From Malonomonas rubra DSM 5091 (GTDB lineage Bacteria > Desulfobacterota > Desulfuromonadia > Desulfuromonadales > Geopsychrobacteraceae): a stretch of 64,000 nucleotides of DNA. Shown piece after piece: positions 9,548 through 18,104 of the stretch (position 1 is the first letter of the stretch; every line of letters starts with the position of its first letter). The translations under genes were made by a program, and so were the position numbers. The stretch is from NCBI RefSeq assembly GCF_900142125.1, contig NZ_FQZT01000001.1:372001-436000 (forward strand), read 5' to 3'. The notes under the pieces were generated by a model. That model ran no database searches. It was not told the origin of the DNA and saw only the letters and a list, made by a program, of their open reading frames with translations.

Positions 9548-9938
9548 TTTAACCAACCCTAAATAAAATTACTAAAGAAAAATAAAATAAACACGACCAT
9601 TCTAGCGCGATAACGAAAGGCAACCCATAACATAATCGGCCTCACCCCTTGAAGCATCCTCGCCGATCTCGCGCAAACAGCCTACTTAATTAAAACAACT
9701 ACTACATATTACAGCAAAAAACACTCCAACAAAATTGCTTTTATCGGTTTTAGAAAAAAAAAACAAACAACCAACTCTTACATAGTATATTCAAAGACTT
9801 ACAGGAAAAAAATGAAAATGTTACCAAGGAACCATGTCGCCATTTGGCCGTTTTTCATAAAAATATAAAGCCATTTAGCGGCATCCGATTACTAATATAT
9901 TCCCCTAATAAGATTAAGCGATTCGATGAGATTGCCGA
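9548..9938. promoter_or_regulatory. 391-bp AT-rich leader between the two cytochrome transcripts
   Basis: No gene is seen. The region separates the long operon (ending at 9939) from the OmcS-like pair (starting at 9547) and must contain the pair's promoter and leader. It contains the sigma54-like element listed at 9713-9729. I looked for a cyclic-di-GMP GEMM riboswitch, common before Geobacter cytochromes, and did not find its conserved core. Confidence 0.55.
9713..9729 (-). promoter_or_regulatory. Candidate sigma54 promoter for the OmcS-like pair
   Basis: Minus strand TTGGAGTGTTTTTTGCT shows GG-N10-GC spacing, TTGG at -24 and TTGCT at -12, with a poorly matched CAC. It would give a leader of roughly 155 nt before the ATG at 9547. 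Supported by spacing and by the similar element at 7098-7114, but the AT-rich context raises chance matches. Confidence 0.35.
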
Positions 9939-11336
9939 TTAAAATTTAGTCTCCAAAAGAGCCAAGCTTTTTGGCTGGCCACCGTAGTTGATTGACCGAA
10001 CAATCTTCTCTGTTCCCTGGTCAATAACAGTCAAATACGCACTATTTTTTGCCACAACATAAAGCAGGCGCTTTCTCGAAGAGTGAATCATTTCCGCTGG
10101 GCTTGAAACTGATCCGATTCTCCTGAAGGCAACATTTTGGCCCGCGGTAAGAACGGAGAGCGACTGGCCTATAGAATTACTGACGTAGGCCGTCTCTTCA
10201 TCAACGGACAACAAGAAAAGAGGCCCCATATCAACACTGATTCTTGCTATTTGACGACCGGACTGGGGGCTATAAACAGACACCGACTGGCTTGCAGATT
10301 CAGCAACATAAAGAGATTGGGCAAAGTAAAGCAATCCGTGTGGCTTTGCTCCCACCTGAATTGCCTGATTCAACTCCAATGTATCAGAATTAAGTATAAA
10401 CACCTGACTCGACGAAGCAGAACTCACTGCCAACAAATTTAGCTCATCGATTTCAAGTAAATATCCAGGACGATGCCCAAGCCTGCGTTGGACGGTCATC
10501 CTTCCTTCAGACAAGTTGACTTTATATACCGACCCTGCAGTCGGATCGGAGACGTAAGCATAGCGGCCACCGGCCGACAAAATCATATATTCAGGAGAAA
10601 CAGATGAGGATAGCAGGATTTGATCCAGAAGGCGCTCGTTTGCACAGTCATAAACATAGATGGAGCGGCGGCCTTTACTCAATACGTACAGTCGCTGGCG
10701 CACATCATCCAGACAGATTTCCGCCAGCGGGCCAGGAATGCCAAACGCTGCGACAACTTCACTGTTATCAATTCGAGTGACATAAACAGTGTTCAACTCA
10801 CCACAAGCAACGTAAAGCAGGTTACCCCCCAAGACAGGTCTTTGTCCCCAAGCCTTAAAAGCAGGGACAACCATTCCATTCCCCTGCCCCTCGCGAAGCA
10901 TTTCCCACTCTATGAACAGGCACTTGCTATCTCCCCTGTTCAGGTCAAGAGTTTCCGGTAGGGTAAGATGAAAATTGCGTAGTTCGCCTTCTTCTCCCAA
11001 TCCACGGACAAGCAAACGTAAACTACGGTGCTGACCGAGAGGAGCCACAGAGGCTCCAAGCAAAAGTTGGCGCCCCTTTTGTTGCTGAAAATCGACACTG
11101 GCGGGAGGAAGGTCAAGGTCGATCCAGATATCATCAACCTGCACAGAAAGGCCTACAAACTGTAGAGGTGCTATCTCCTCAACCACACCTCTACTTTTTA
11201 AATAGACGGTCAAAAGCGCCTGCTGGTCGCTGAAAGACAAAGGGGCTCTTGCATCAGGAGCACTCACCGAGCATCCAGAAGCAAGCAAGAGCAAGAAAAC
11301 CAGAACTGACAATATAATCTTAACGTTACACCCCAT
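9939..11336 (-). CDS. Beta-propeller (YVTN-type) lipoprotein
   Basis: A 465-residue lipoprotein: signal peptide with lipobox ending ASGC (Cys about 22). It is followed by a ~140-residue N-terminal domain and then about seven repeats of the YVTN/NHL type (LLYVACGELNTVYVTRIDNSE, RLYVLSKG, YAYVSDPTAGSVYKV and so on) predicted to form a beta-propeller. I place the start at ATG 11336, eight bases after the upstream cytochrome stop; the longer frame from 11375 would overlap that gene. It is the last gene of the long cytochrome operon. NHL/YVTN proteins also accompany omcS in Geobacter; a scaffold or assembly role is inferred. Confidence 0.82.
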   Translation of the reverse strand: MGCNVKIILSVLVFLLLLASGCSVSAPDARAPLSFSDQQALLTVYLKSRGVVEEIAPLQFVGLSVQVDDIWIDLDLPPASVDFQQQKGRQLLLGASVAPLGQHRSLRLLVRGLGEEGELRNFHLTLPETLDLNRGDSKCLFIEWEMLREGQGNGMVVPAFKAWGQRPVLGGNLLYVACGELNTVYVTRIDNSEVVAAFGIPGPLAEICLDDVRQRLYVLSKGRRSIYVYDCANERLLDQILLSSSVSPEYMILSAGGRYAYVSDPTAGSVYKVNLSEGRMTVQRRLGHRPGYLLEIDELNLLAVSSASSSQVFILNSDTLELNQAIQVGAKPHGLLYFAQSLYVAESASQSVSVYSPQSGRQIARISVDMGPLFLLSVDEETAYVSNSIGQSLSVLTAGQNVAFRRIGSVSSPAEMIHSSRKRLLYVVAKNSAYLTVIDQGTEKIVRSINYGGQPKSLALLETKF

Positions 11337-11344
11337 TTGCGAAT

Positions 11345-12424
11345 TTACCTTTTGCTCGTATGGCAGATGCCACATCCGGCGACACTGTTCGGATAATCCC
11401 AGCGAAGAATTTTGTAATACGGGCTCCCATGGGCTCGATGGCAGGACACGCAGGTCAAAATCTGCTTGTCGTAATTCCCAAGCACAGATGCTGAGGTCAT
11501 TGACGCTAATACAGTGGCTGCAACCGGAGCCTCAAGAGAATAGGCTGAGGAATTAACAGGTTCTATGGTATCGCCGTAATAAGTGAACTCGCCTCCAAGG
11601 GTGCTCATGTCAATATCAGTCGGATGGCGTAGCCATGGGCTGCTCGTTCCTCCAATTTCAGTGCGTGTGTGAAAATCACCATGACACTGGGCACAGAGAG
11701 CGCTAATCGTACTGCTATCACCATCCCCGACAGAACCGTAATAAACATTATGGTCACTTGTCGTTTCAGCCCAGCCATCGGAGCTGTTCAATTCGATCCC
11801 TTTAACACCTTTAAGAAATCGATAACTAGAGCCAACTGTGCTGCCAGAGAGAACGGTCGAGCCATTATTTCCTGCATTGGTATGATGAGCCCCCTCCATT
11901 GCGTTGAATTTATTATTTTCACCATGATCCCCATGACAACCGTAGGTTCCGGAACAGGTGAGCGGAGTCGAAGCCGAAAAGGTCCCTATATCACCTGACG
12001 TAGAGGAGTTAAAGCCAGGAGGAAGGCCGTCAAAGGCTAACCCGAGGTCCGCAACATCATGGCCAGTTGTTTCACGTGCGGGGGTTTCAGGCGTTGCTGG
12101 CGAGGCCGCCCCAAGAACCCAGGCGAATGAGCCACCAGCGAGGACATCGGACGAGGTCGAGATGTTCACCTTTGGTACGGAAAGAGTGGTCGAATCAGCA
12201 TGGCAGCCGCCACAACTGGTCCCCCTTAGCAGCATGTTCCCAGCAGTAGCACTACCATCAAAGGTCATCACAGAGCCGCCCTGACTGTTGTGCATGGTGT
12301 GACAATCGACACAGGCCCCGGTAAGAGCCAGCGCAGCCACTGCCTGGCAAACAAAGATCAAGGCCAACCCCAAGACGCGAAACAGTCTATACTGCTGACG
12401 GTATTTTATTTGTGGAGATTTCAT
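11345..12424 (-). CDS. OmcS-like hexaheme extracellular cytochrome (paralog C)
   Basis: A 359-residue secreted cytochrome, start ATG 12424 with GGAGG four bases upstream and signal peptide ending near ALA. Five CXXCH (CVDCH, CGGCH, CAQCH, CVSCH, CGICH) plus CSGTYGCH, a CX5CH followed by GDH, appear in the same order as in paralog A. The stretches CHTMHNSQ, TAGNMLLRG, SYRFLKG, GAHHTNAGN and SPWLRHPTDIDM are nearly identical to paralog A, showing a recent duplication. It lies inside the long operon between an NHL protein and a propeller lipoprotein, whereas paralogs A and B are on a separate transcript. Likely a filament subunit or a cap/adaptor. Confidence 0.85.
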   Translation of the reverse strand: MKSPQIKYRQQYRLFRVLGLALIFVCQAVAALALTGACVDCHTMHNSQGGSVMTFDGSATAGNMLLRGTSCGGCHADSTTLSVPKVNISTSSDVLAGGSFAWVLGAASPATPETPARETTGHDVADLGLAFDGLPPGFNSSTSGDIGTFSASTPLTCSGTYGCHGDHGENNKFNAMEGAHHTNAGNNGSTVLSGSTVGSSYRFLKGVKGIELNSSDGWAETTSDHNVYYGSVGDGDSSTISALCAQCHGDFHTRTEIGGTSSPWLRHPTDIDMSTLGGEFTYYGDTIEPVNSSAYSLEAPVAATVLASMTSASVLGNYDKQILTCVSCHRAHGSPYYKILRWDYPNSVAGCGICHTSKR

Positions 12425-12447
12425 AAGCCTCCGTTACCGCTAAAATA

Positions 12448-13338
12448 CTATCGGGTCAGAATATCGACCCGGCCGTTCCCCTCGTCAACCACACAAAGCC
12501 GCTCATCCCAGTCAAATACCAGCTCCTCAGGGAACCAGAGTTGCCCCGGCCGCTTCCCTTTACCGAGAAACTCAAACCGCTTATCTCCAGCAGGTCCATA
12601 AACAGCAACAATACCTGCGTGCCGATCCAGTACATAAAAACGTCCCGCACTATCAACCTCGAGAGAAACAGGAAACTCCAGCCCAGACACCGAGACAGGC
12701 GCACTTGCAACTCCGGAATTGTCAAAATGGTAGATCTGAGCCTTACGTCCGTCCAACGCCCAAATCCCATCAGATTTAAGCTTGAAATCAACGAAGCCAG
12801 CAAAAGCCTCCCCCCCACGGAACTGCCTTTTCACACTCAAATCATCGTCCAGCTCCAGAACAGATCCACGCAACTGATCAAGAACAAAAATACGATTTTT
12901 CGGATCAATTGCAATTTTCCCGAGCCTGACCCATGAACCGTCCGGATATTTCACCCTGAATCGCTGAACTTTCTGTAGCCTGGGGTTGATTTGCAGAAGC
13001 CTATTATCCGCCCTATCGACAACCCAAAGAACGCCTTTCTGACTGCGCGCCAAAGAAATCGGCGTTTTCAGTTCCCCACCAGCATTAAATGCAGCAAGGA
13101 ACTTGCCAGTATTATCAAATGATACCAGCTGTCCTCCTTGCGCATCGACCAGGTAGTAGCGTTGCTTGTCAAAATCAACATACAGAGCAGTAGCTAAATC
13201 AATCTTCACCCCAGCTTTTCTATCCGGTAGTTGCCTGTCATAATTCCAAGGGCCTGCAGCCAGCACAGAAGAGGCAAAAACCCCTGACAAAAAGATGGCC
13301 AGAGCGCCCAACCACATTTGTTTCAAACGCGCATTCAT
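12448..13338 (-). CDS. Periplasmic NHL-repeat beta-propeller protein
   Basis: This 296-residue exported protein has a signal peptide (ending SSVLAAG) and six or so NHL-type repeats, each with a [WFY]VLD-like strand (GVLWVVDRADNRLL, RIFVLDQLRGSVL, GIWALDGRKAQIY, RFYVLDRHAGIVAVYG, RLCVVDEGNGRVDIL). Such propellers bind proteins or glycans; none of the blades carries a heme motif. ATG 13338 was chosen: signal peptide follows directly, GGGGG is six bases upstream, and it clears the previous stop by 10 nt. The longer frame to 13434 overlaps the 16-heme gene. It neighbours the OmcS-like paralog C, as the NHL gene does next to omcS in Geobacter. Confidence 0.85.
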   Translation of the reverse strand: MNARLKQMWLGALAIFLSGVFASSVLAAGPWNYDRQLPDRKAGVKIDLATALYVDFDKQRYYLVDAQGGQLVSFDNTGKFLAAFNAGGELKTPISLARSQKGVLWVVDRADNRLLQINPRLQKVQRFRVKYPDGSWVRLGKIAIDPKNRIFVLDQLRGSVLELDDDLSVKRQFRGGEAFAGFVDFKLKSDGIWALDGRKAQIYHFDNSGVASAPVSVSGLEFPVSLEVDSAGRFYVLDRHAGIVAVYGPAGDKRFEFLGKGKRPGQLWFPEELVFDWDERLCVVDEGNGRVDILTR

Positions 13339-13348
13339 TCCAGCCCCC

Positions 13349-14524
13349 TTAATAACCCTGATGGCACTGAACACAGAGCCCTCGCTCCGCGCTGCCACGC
13401 AAATAGTAACGATAATCGGTTCCGTCATTGGCATTGTGACACGTCAGACAATCCATCGCCTGATTATTGCGTGGGTCTATTGCGCTCTCCCCTATTGGAT
13501 GGGTAAATCCCTTATGCTGATCATGGCAGAGGTTGCAGACCTTCTGTCCTTCGATCAGCATGGCGACATGGTTACTGCCATGAATATTGTGGCAATCGTT
13601 GCAGTTCTCCCAGTTTTCATGCTTATGCAAACTCTTCCGACGTCGCTCAAAGGTGTCGGCATGACAATCCTTACAGACATTGCCGAGCACACCAGGCAAA
13701 AGTCCCTTGCGATCGCCCACATGCGGGTTATGACAGCTGGTACAGGGATTCCCCGAACCACTGACACCCAAATGGTTGTGGGCATAATTGAAACTTCCCA
13801 AAACAGCTTCATGGCACTGCAGGCAGTTATCGAAGTCGTTTTCGCCATCATGACAGGCGCGGCAATTCTTATCTGCAAAGGGTTTATGGCTGAAAGCCCT
13901 TAACAAGTTCTGAGACTCGCCACCATGAGGGTGGTGACAACTCAGACAATCAACACCGCTTAGATCTTTACCCAGATGCTTACTGCGCAGCTGCTTGTTA
14001 TCCTGATGGCAGGAAAAACAGAGTCCGCCAGCGTCGGCCTTCAACAGACGAGAATCACTCCCGCCATGTGCAGCGTGGCAGGCACTGCAATCTCCGTCAA
14101 CATAGGGTTTATGGCTATACGTGAAAGTCTTGTGCGTCTCTTCGTGACAGCTAAAACAAAGATCACCACCTGTTTTACTCAACAGCTTTCCGTACTCCGC
14201 AGCATGAGGATCATGACAACTTGAGCACTCACCTTTCCTCACGGGTTCATGCAAAACCATTCCCCCCCCAAGTTCGCTACTCAGTTCCTGATGACACTCA
14301 AGGCACAATTCGTGGCTCTTTTTTTTCAGCAGCTTTTCGAAACGGGAAACATGAGCGCCATGACAAACCAGGCAATTCGCTTCTGCCACAGGCTTGTGAA
14401 CCACCTCCCCCTTAAACTTTCCGGCATCGTGACAGTCGAAGCACTCCATCGCGCCAACAGAAAAAGGGACACACAGAAGCCAGACAAGGACAAAACCCTG
14501 AAGGATCCTAAAAATTGACATCAT
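13349..14524 (-). CDS. 16-heme c-type cytochrome
   Basis: A 391-residue protein with signal peptide (cleavage near SVGA-M) and 16 CXXCH motifs, many in the doubled CXXCH pattern with CHxPH or CHxxH giving the distal His. Roughly one heme per 24 residues implies a largely heme-wired chain. The start ATG at 14524 overlaps the stop of the 26-heme gene in an ATGA arrangement, with GGGAGGGAG just upstream, so translation is coupled. No lipobox is seen, so it is probably periplasmic or inside an outer-membrane barrel. It is a strong candidate for the wire between periplasm and cell surface together with the barrel at 20816-22912. Confidence 0.9.
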   Translation of the reverse strand: MMSIFRILQGFVLVWLLCVPFSVGAMECFDCHDAGKFKGEVVHKPVAEANCLVCHGAHVSRFEKLLKKKSHELCLECHQELSSELGGGMVLHEPVRKGECSSCHDPHAAEYGKLLSKTGGDLCFSCHEETHKTFTYSHKPYVDGDCSACHAAHGGSDSRLLKADAGGLCFSCHQDNKQLRSKHLGKDLSGVDCLSCHHPHGGESQNLLRAFSHKPFADKNCRACHDGENDFDNCLQCHEAVLGSFNYAHNHLGVSGSGNPCTSCHNPHVGDRKGLLPGVLGNVCKDCHADTFERRRKSLHKHENWENCNDCHNIHGSNHVAMLIEGQKVCNLCHDQHKGFTHPIGESAIDPRNNQAMDCLTCHNANDGTDYRYYLRGSAERGLCVQCHQGY

Positions 14525-16473
14525 TCACTCCCTCCCTTGTGACAGGAGCGACACTCTCCCTTGGCAAAAGGTTCGTGCTTTACAGGCAAGGTGAGGGACG
14601 CATCCGGCCCACCATGAGGGTCATGACACTCGAGACAACTATCCTTGCCAGGAGCGATCTGCCGGTGGACTGCCGACATGGTTTGCGGATCGACATCATG
14701 ACAATCAGCACAAAGAGTGACCACACTTCCAGCTGTTTTGAGCTGTTGTGGCTGGTGTGGATCATGGCAACTGCTGCACTGACCCTCGGCAGCAGGAGCA
14801 TGAGCGACTCCCTTTTCCCAGAAGCGATCGATGTCGTGACAGTTCAGACAAAGATCGGGTGGTGGCTTTAACAAGAAGGCATTCTCATCGTTGCCATGGG
14901 AATAATGGCAAACGGAGCAGTTCTGATGGCCTCCCGGTGTCCCCGCAATAGGTTTCCGCTCGCGATGGCATTCAACACAGACCTCCTGCACCGGACGTTC
15001 AAGTAAAAACGGCTGCTGGCTTCCATGCGAACGGTGACAAAGCTCACAGCGCCCCTGGTTGAAGGGTTGATGGCGAGCATTCTCTCGTTCGGTTTCAATC
15101 GTTCCGTGACACTGGCCACACCCTTGCGCACCGGTTGTTCGCAGCAATTGTTTCTTTTCCCCACCGTGCGGATCATGGCAGGACGAGCACTTCCCGTCGA
15201 CAAAGGGCCGGTGCAGGCTCTGCAAGCCAAGGTCTTCTCCAACCTGCTGATGGCATTCAGCACAAAGCGGACGCTGCGGTTTCACGAGAACACCTGGCTG
15301 GGTGCTCTCGTGAGGAACATGACATCCAAGGCATTCCAGATCTGCAACGGGTTGATGATTCACCTTTTGCCGCTTCGCTTTTTCTGCATGGCAATCGATG
15401 CAGAGTTTTGACGCATCCTTGCGCAAAAGATTCGATTGCCCTTTGCCGGGCAGATGTGGACCGTGACACTTCAGGCAATCACCTGTTCCGGCTGGGGCAT
15501 GCACGTGGCCGATCGGGGCATTTTCTTTTTGTGTCGGGAAGAATTTGAAGCTATGGCACTCGAAACAGATATTCTTCGGATCTGCCTTTGCGATCCCCTT
15601 GAAGTCACTGGCATGAGGACTGTGACAGGCAAAGCAATCACCATCTGCAACTGGGGCGTGCGTTTGCGACGCTGAAAAATCGGTTTTCAGATCTGCATGA
15701 CATGTGTAGCAAAGCGCTGCTGCATTCTGAGTCACTGCAAAGGGGGCAGTATCAGTCGCCGCAGCGTGACAAGATGCACAGTTCAGACTTGTGACAGGCT
15801 GATGAGTGAATTCTTTCAACAATTTCGGATTGTCGGCAGAGTGGACACTGTGACAGTCAGAACAGCCACTTTCTACCGGATAGCCGCCGTGGGCTTTCTC
15901 AAAAGCCTTGCTGCCGACAGAGTGACAATCCTTGCAAAGCGCAGACTCGTCTTTTATTAACAGACGACCGACTTTAGCGCCGTGAGGTTCGTGGCATGTA
16001 CGACAGCCTTTTTCCAGCGGGGCATGAACATACTGACGTGTAAACTTTTTCTCTTCATGACAGCTGAAGCAGAGCTGCTCATCCGGTTTCGTCAGCAAAT
16101 TTTCGTTGGGCGAGTTGTGAGGTTGGTGACAAAGGGAACAAGCCCCCTTATCGACAGGATCGTGGTGCAGTTTCTTTTCCGTTAGTTCTTTCGCCAGTGC
16201 CTGATGGCAGGTAAAACAAAGAGCAGCACCTTCACGTTTCAGATATGCACCACCGACCAGGCCGTGTTTACGGTGACAGCCGAAGCAGTCGCCTGTTTTG
16301 ACCGGCTTATGAACCACTCCGGCAGAATAAAGCGAGCGGTAATCTTCATGGCAATCCAGGCAGGACTTGCCGTCTCCCCCCTGCTGTCCACTCGGCACAC
16401 AGGCTGCCCCGGCCAGTAACAGCAAAGCCGACAACAGCGCCAACAGACTTCTCAGAACGGCCCTGTGGATCAT
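14521..16473 (-). CDS. 26-heme c-type cytochrome lipoprotein
   Basis: This 650-residue protein has a signal peptide with lipobox ending GAAC and then 26 CXXCH motifs spread over the whole chain, alternating as pairs roughly every 25 residues (doubled CXXCH repeats). Lipidation suggests outer-membrane attachment, either surface-exposed or periplasmic. I chose ATG 16473: it overlaps the upstream TGA as ATGA, has GGAGGAGAAGG upstream, and begins the signal peptide. The heme number is in the range of the large multiheme proteins of Geobacter but exceeds OmcB (12). It is coupled with the parvulin upstream and the 16-heme cytochrome downstream. The terminal electron acceptor is unknown. Confidence 0.9.
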   Translation of the reverse strand: MIHRAVLRSLLALLSALLLLAGAACVPSGQQGGDGKSCLDCHEDYRSLYSAGVVHKPVKTGDCFGCHRKHGLVGGAYLKREGAALCFTCHQALAKELTEKKLHHDPVDKGACSLCHQPHNSPNENLLTKPDEQLCFSCHEEKKFTRQYVHAPLEKGCRTCHEPHGAKVGRLLIKDESALCKDCHSVGSKAFEKAHGGYPVESGCSDCHSVHSADNPKLLKEFTHQPVTSLNCASCHAAATDTAPFAVTQNAAALCYTCHADLKTDFSASQTHAPVADGDCFACHSPHASDFKGIAKADPKNICFECHSFKFFPTQKENAPIGHVHAPAGTGDCLKCHGPHLPGKGQSNLLRKDASKLCIDCHAEKAKRQKVNHQPVADLECLGCHVPHESTQPGVLVKPQRPLCAECHQQVGEDLGLQSLHRPFVDGKCSSCHDPHGGEKKQLLRTTGAQGCGQCHGTIETERENARHQPFNQGRCELCHRSHGSQQPFLLERPVQEVCVECHRERKPIAGTPGGHQNCSVCHYSHGNDENAFLLKPPPDLCLNCHDIDRFWEKGVAHAPAAEGQCSSCHDPHQPQQLKTAGSVVTLCADCHDVDPQTMSAVHRQIAPGKDSCLECHDPHGGPDASLTLPVKHEPFAKGECRSCHKGGSE

Positions 16474-18104
16474 GATGCCTTCTCCTCCAAGAGCTCTTTG
16501 CGTAATGTCTGCCACTTCCCGTTGTTGAGCTTGATCGTCGAACGCTCACGCAAGCGGCGGACGAAATCATCACGAACAGCTTTAAAGTGCTGCTTTTCCA
16601 ATGTTTTTCTAATCATCTCACGAACGTGCTCTAAAGGCATCACTTTTGTTTCCACAGCCCGCACCACTTTAATGAAGTGAGTATTGGCACCATCAGGGAT
16701 AACCGTAACCTGCCCCGATGCCAAGGATTTAACGGCTTCTTGAACAACCGGTTTCAAATGAACCAAAGGCTCTTTTTTCACCTGCACTCCAGACGGAGAG
16801 ATCGGTTCCATCACGGAAAAAAATTCGGCACCGTTCTTCAACTTCTCGGCAATATCTTCCGCCAGAGCTTCTTCGTTTGTCGTCACCTGGGCATATTCGA
16901 TCATCCCCTGATCTGAAAACTGTTCTCCGTTTTCGTTATAGTAGTTTTCAATATCGGCATCGGTCACCTGAACCTCCGGCTGCACTACGACCCGCTCAAA
17001 CTCTTTGAGCAAGCGGTATTGCCGATAAAAATCATATACCGGCTTCAGCGGCGGCACCTCTTCGTAGTTTCGATCCAATGCCGCTTTTTCTGTCAGCACC
17101 TGAACCAGGATATCGTTAACCACCCGCTTCTTTGTTGCCTCAAAGGATTCAGCGTTACGTCTCGCAGTTCCTCTGAGCTTTTGTCCTTTTTCAATTGATG
17201 CATAAACAAAACTGGCTGGAATTTTCAAATCCTCGATCGTAATGGCAATTTTATCCGCGTCCGCAGAGGGAACTCCATCAACAGTGATAGTATCGATCAA
17301 TGACTGATTGATCTGCACTGCATATTCTTTCTTCAGCTGATCAAGCAACTGCGCTGTCAAGTCAAGCTCCTGCTGTTTCAAACTATTGCGAATCAGCTTC
17401 TGTTTGAGCCCAGCAAAATCTTCCTCGTTACCATCCTGCCGCTGTAAAACCTCCAGAAAGTACCAGACATGACCATATTTGACCGGCCCGGCGACATCCC
17501 CCTGCTGCAGTGGCAACACAGCGGCACGCAAGACCTCCGGAATACGGGTAAAACGCATCAAGCCCGTCGACTCGAACTGTTCAGCTTTCCCTTCCAACCC
17601 TGCTGTCTCTACCAGTTTTTCAAAAGCCACACCCTGGGCGATCAATTCCTGCAACTGTGCAGACTGATTATCGTCCTGCACTGCGATCATGCGGAGGTCA
17701 AGCAACGGCGTGTATTCTTCCTGATAGGTTTGCCAAAGCTCCTCCTGGGGCGGAATAACCTTCTTCGCATCCACCTCTTCGGCCTTGAGCTGCATCAGCG
17801 AACGAACCTTGAGAAAAACATCCAGCTTTTTTTTGTAGCCGGGATTTTCAAACAGCTGCATGGCGTCTGCTTCACCTGACAGGAGAAGAAAGTCAATATA
17901 GGGGTCGAGCGATTCATGCACCGCCATCCCCGGCTCCTGCCATTCTTTCCACCAGTGACGATAGTCCTGTTCCGTATATTCCTCACCGTTTATCTGTAGC
18001 AGATAGCTCTGTCCCCAGAACGCGCAGCTCAACTGCGGCAACAGGCACAGAAGCAACAAAACCCACAACGGGGTCAAACAGGTTTTCAAACCACTCATCG
18101 ACAT
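16470..18104 (-). CDS. Exported parvulin-type peptidyl-prolyl isomerase / chaperone
   Basis: A 544-residue exported protein; the signal peptide ends near LSCAFW, possibly a lipobox-like LSC. It has SurA/PpiC architecture: an N-terminal helical chaperone part, a parvulin-like region around residues 120-230 (LRMIAVQDD, VAFEKLV, PVKYGHVWYFLEVL), and a second weaker one around 400-500. Such proteins help fold outer-membrane and exported proteins in the periplasm. A PPIase gene is also near omcS in Geobacter, so a dedicated foldase for cytochrome filaments or the barrel is plausible. ATG 18104 has AGGG six bases upstream and overlaps the upstream gene by 10 nt; ATG 18098 gives an ATGA overlap and is nearly as good. 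Confidence 0.8.
   Translation of the reverse strand: MSMSGLKTCLTPLWVLLLLCLLPQLSCAFWGQSYLLQINGEEYTEQDYRHWWKEWQEPGMAVHESLDPYIDFLLLSGEADAMQLFENPGYKKKLDVFLKVRSLMQLKAEEVDAKKVIPPQEELWQTYQEEYTPLLDLRMIAVQDDNQSAQLQELIAQGVAFEKLVETAGLEGKAEQFESTGLMRFTRIPEVLRAAVLPLQQGDVAGPVKYGHVWYFLEVLQRQDGNEEDFAGLKQKLIRNSLKQQELDLTAQLLDQLKKEYAVQINQSLIDTITVDGVPSADADKIAITIEDLKIPASFVYASIEKGQKLRGTARRNAESFEATKKRVVNDILVQVLTEKAALDRNYEEVPPLKPVYDFYRQYRLLKEFERVVVQPEVQVTDADIENYYNENGEQFSDQGMIEYAQVTTNEEALAEDIAEKLKNGAEFFSVMEPISPSGVQVKKEPLVHLKPVVQEAVKSLASGQVTVIPDGANTHFIKVVRAVETKVMPLEHVREMIRKTLEKQHFKAVRDDFVRRLRERSTIKLNNGKWQTLRKELLEEKAS

Noticed and set aside
9548-9938. Possible GEMM-type cyclic-di-GMP riboswitch before the OmcS-like pair
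   Set aside because: The expected conserved core and tetraloop pairing were not found on the minus strand.
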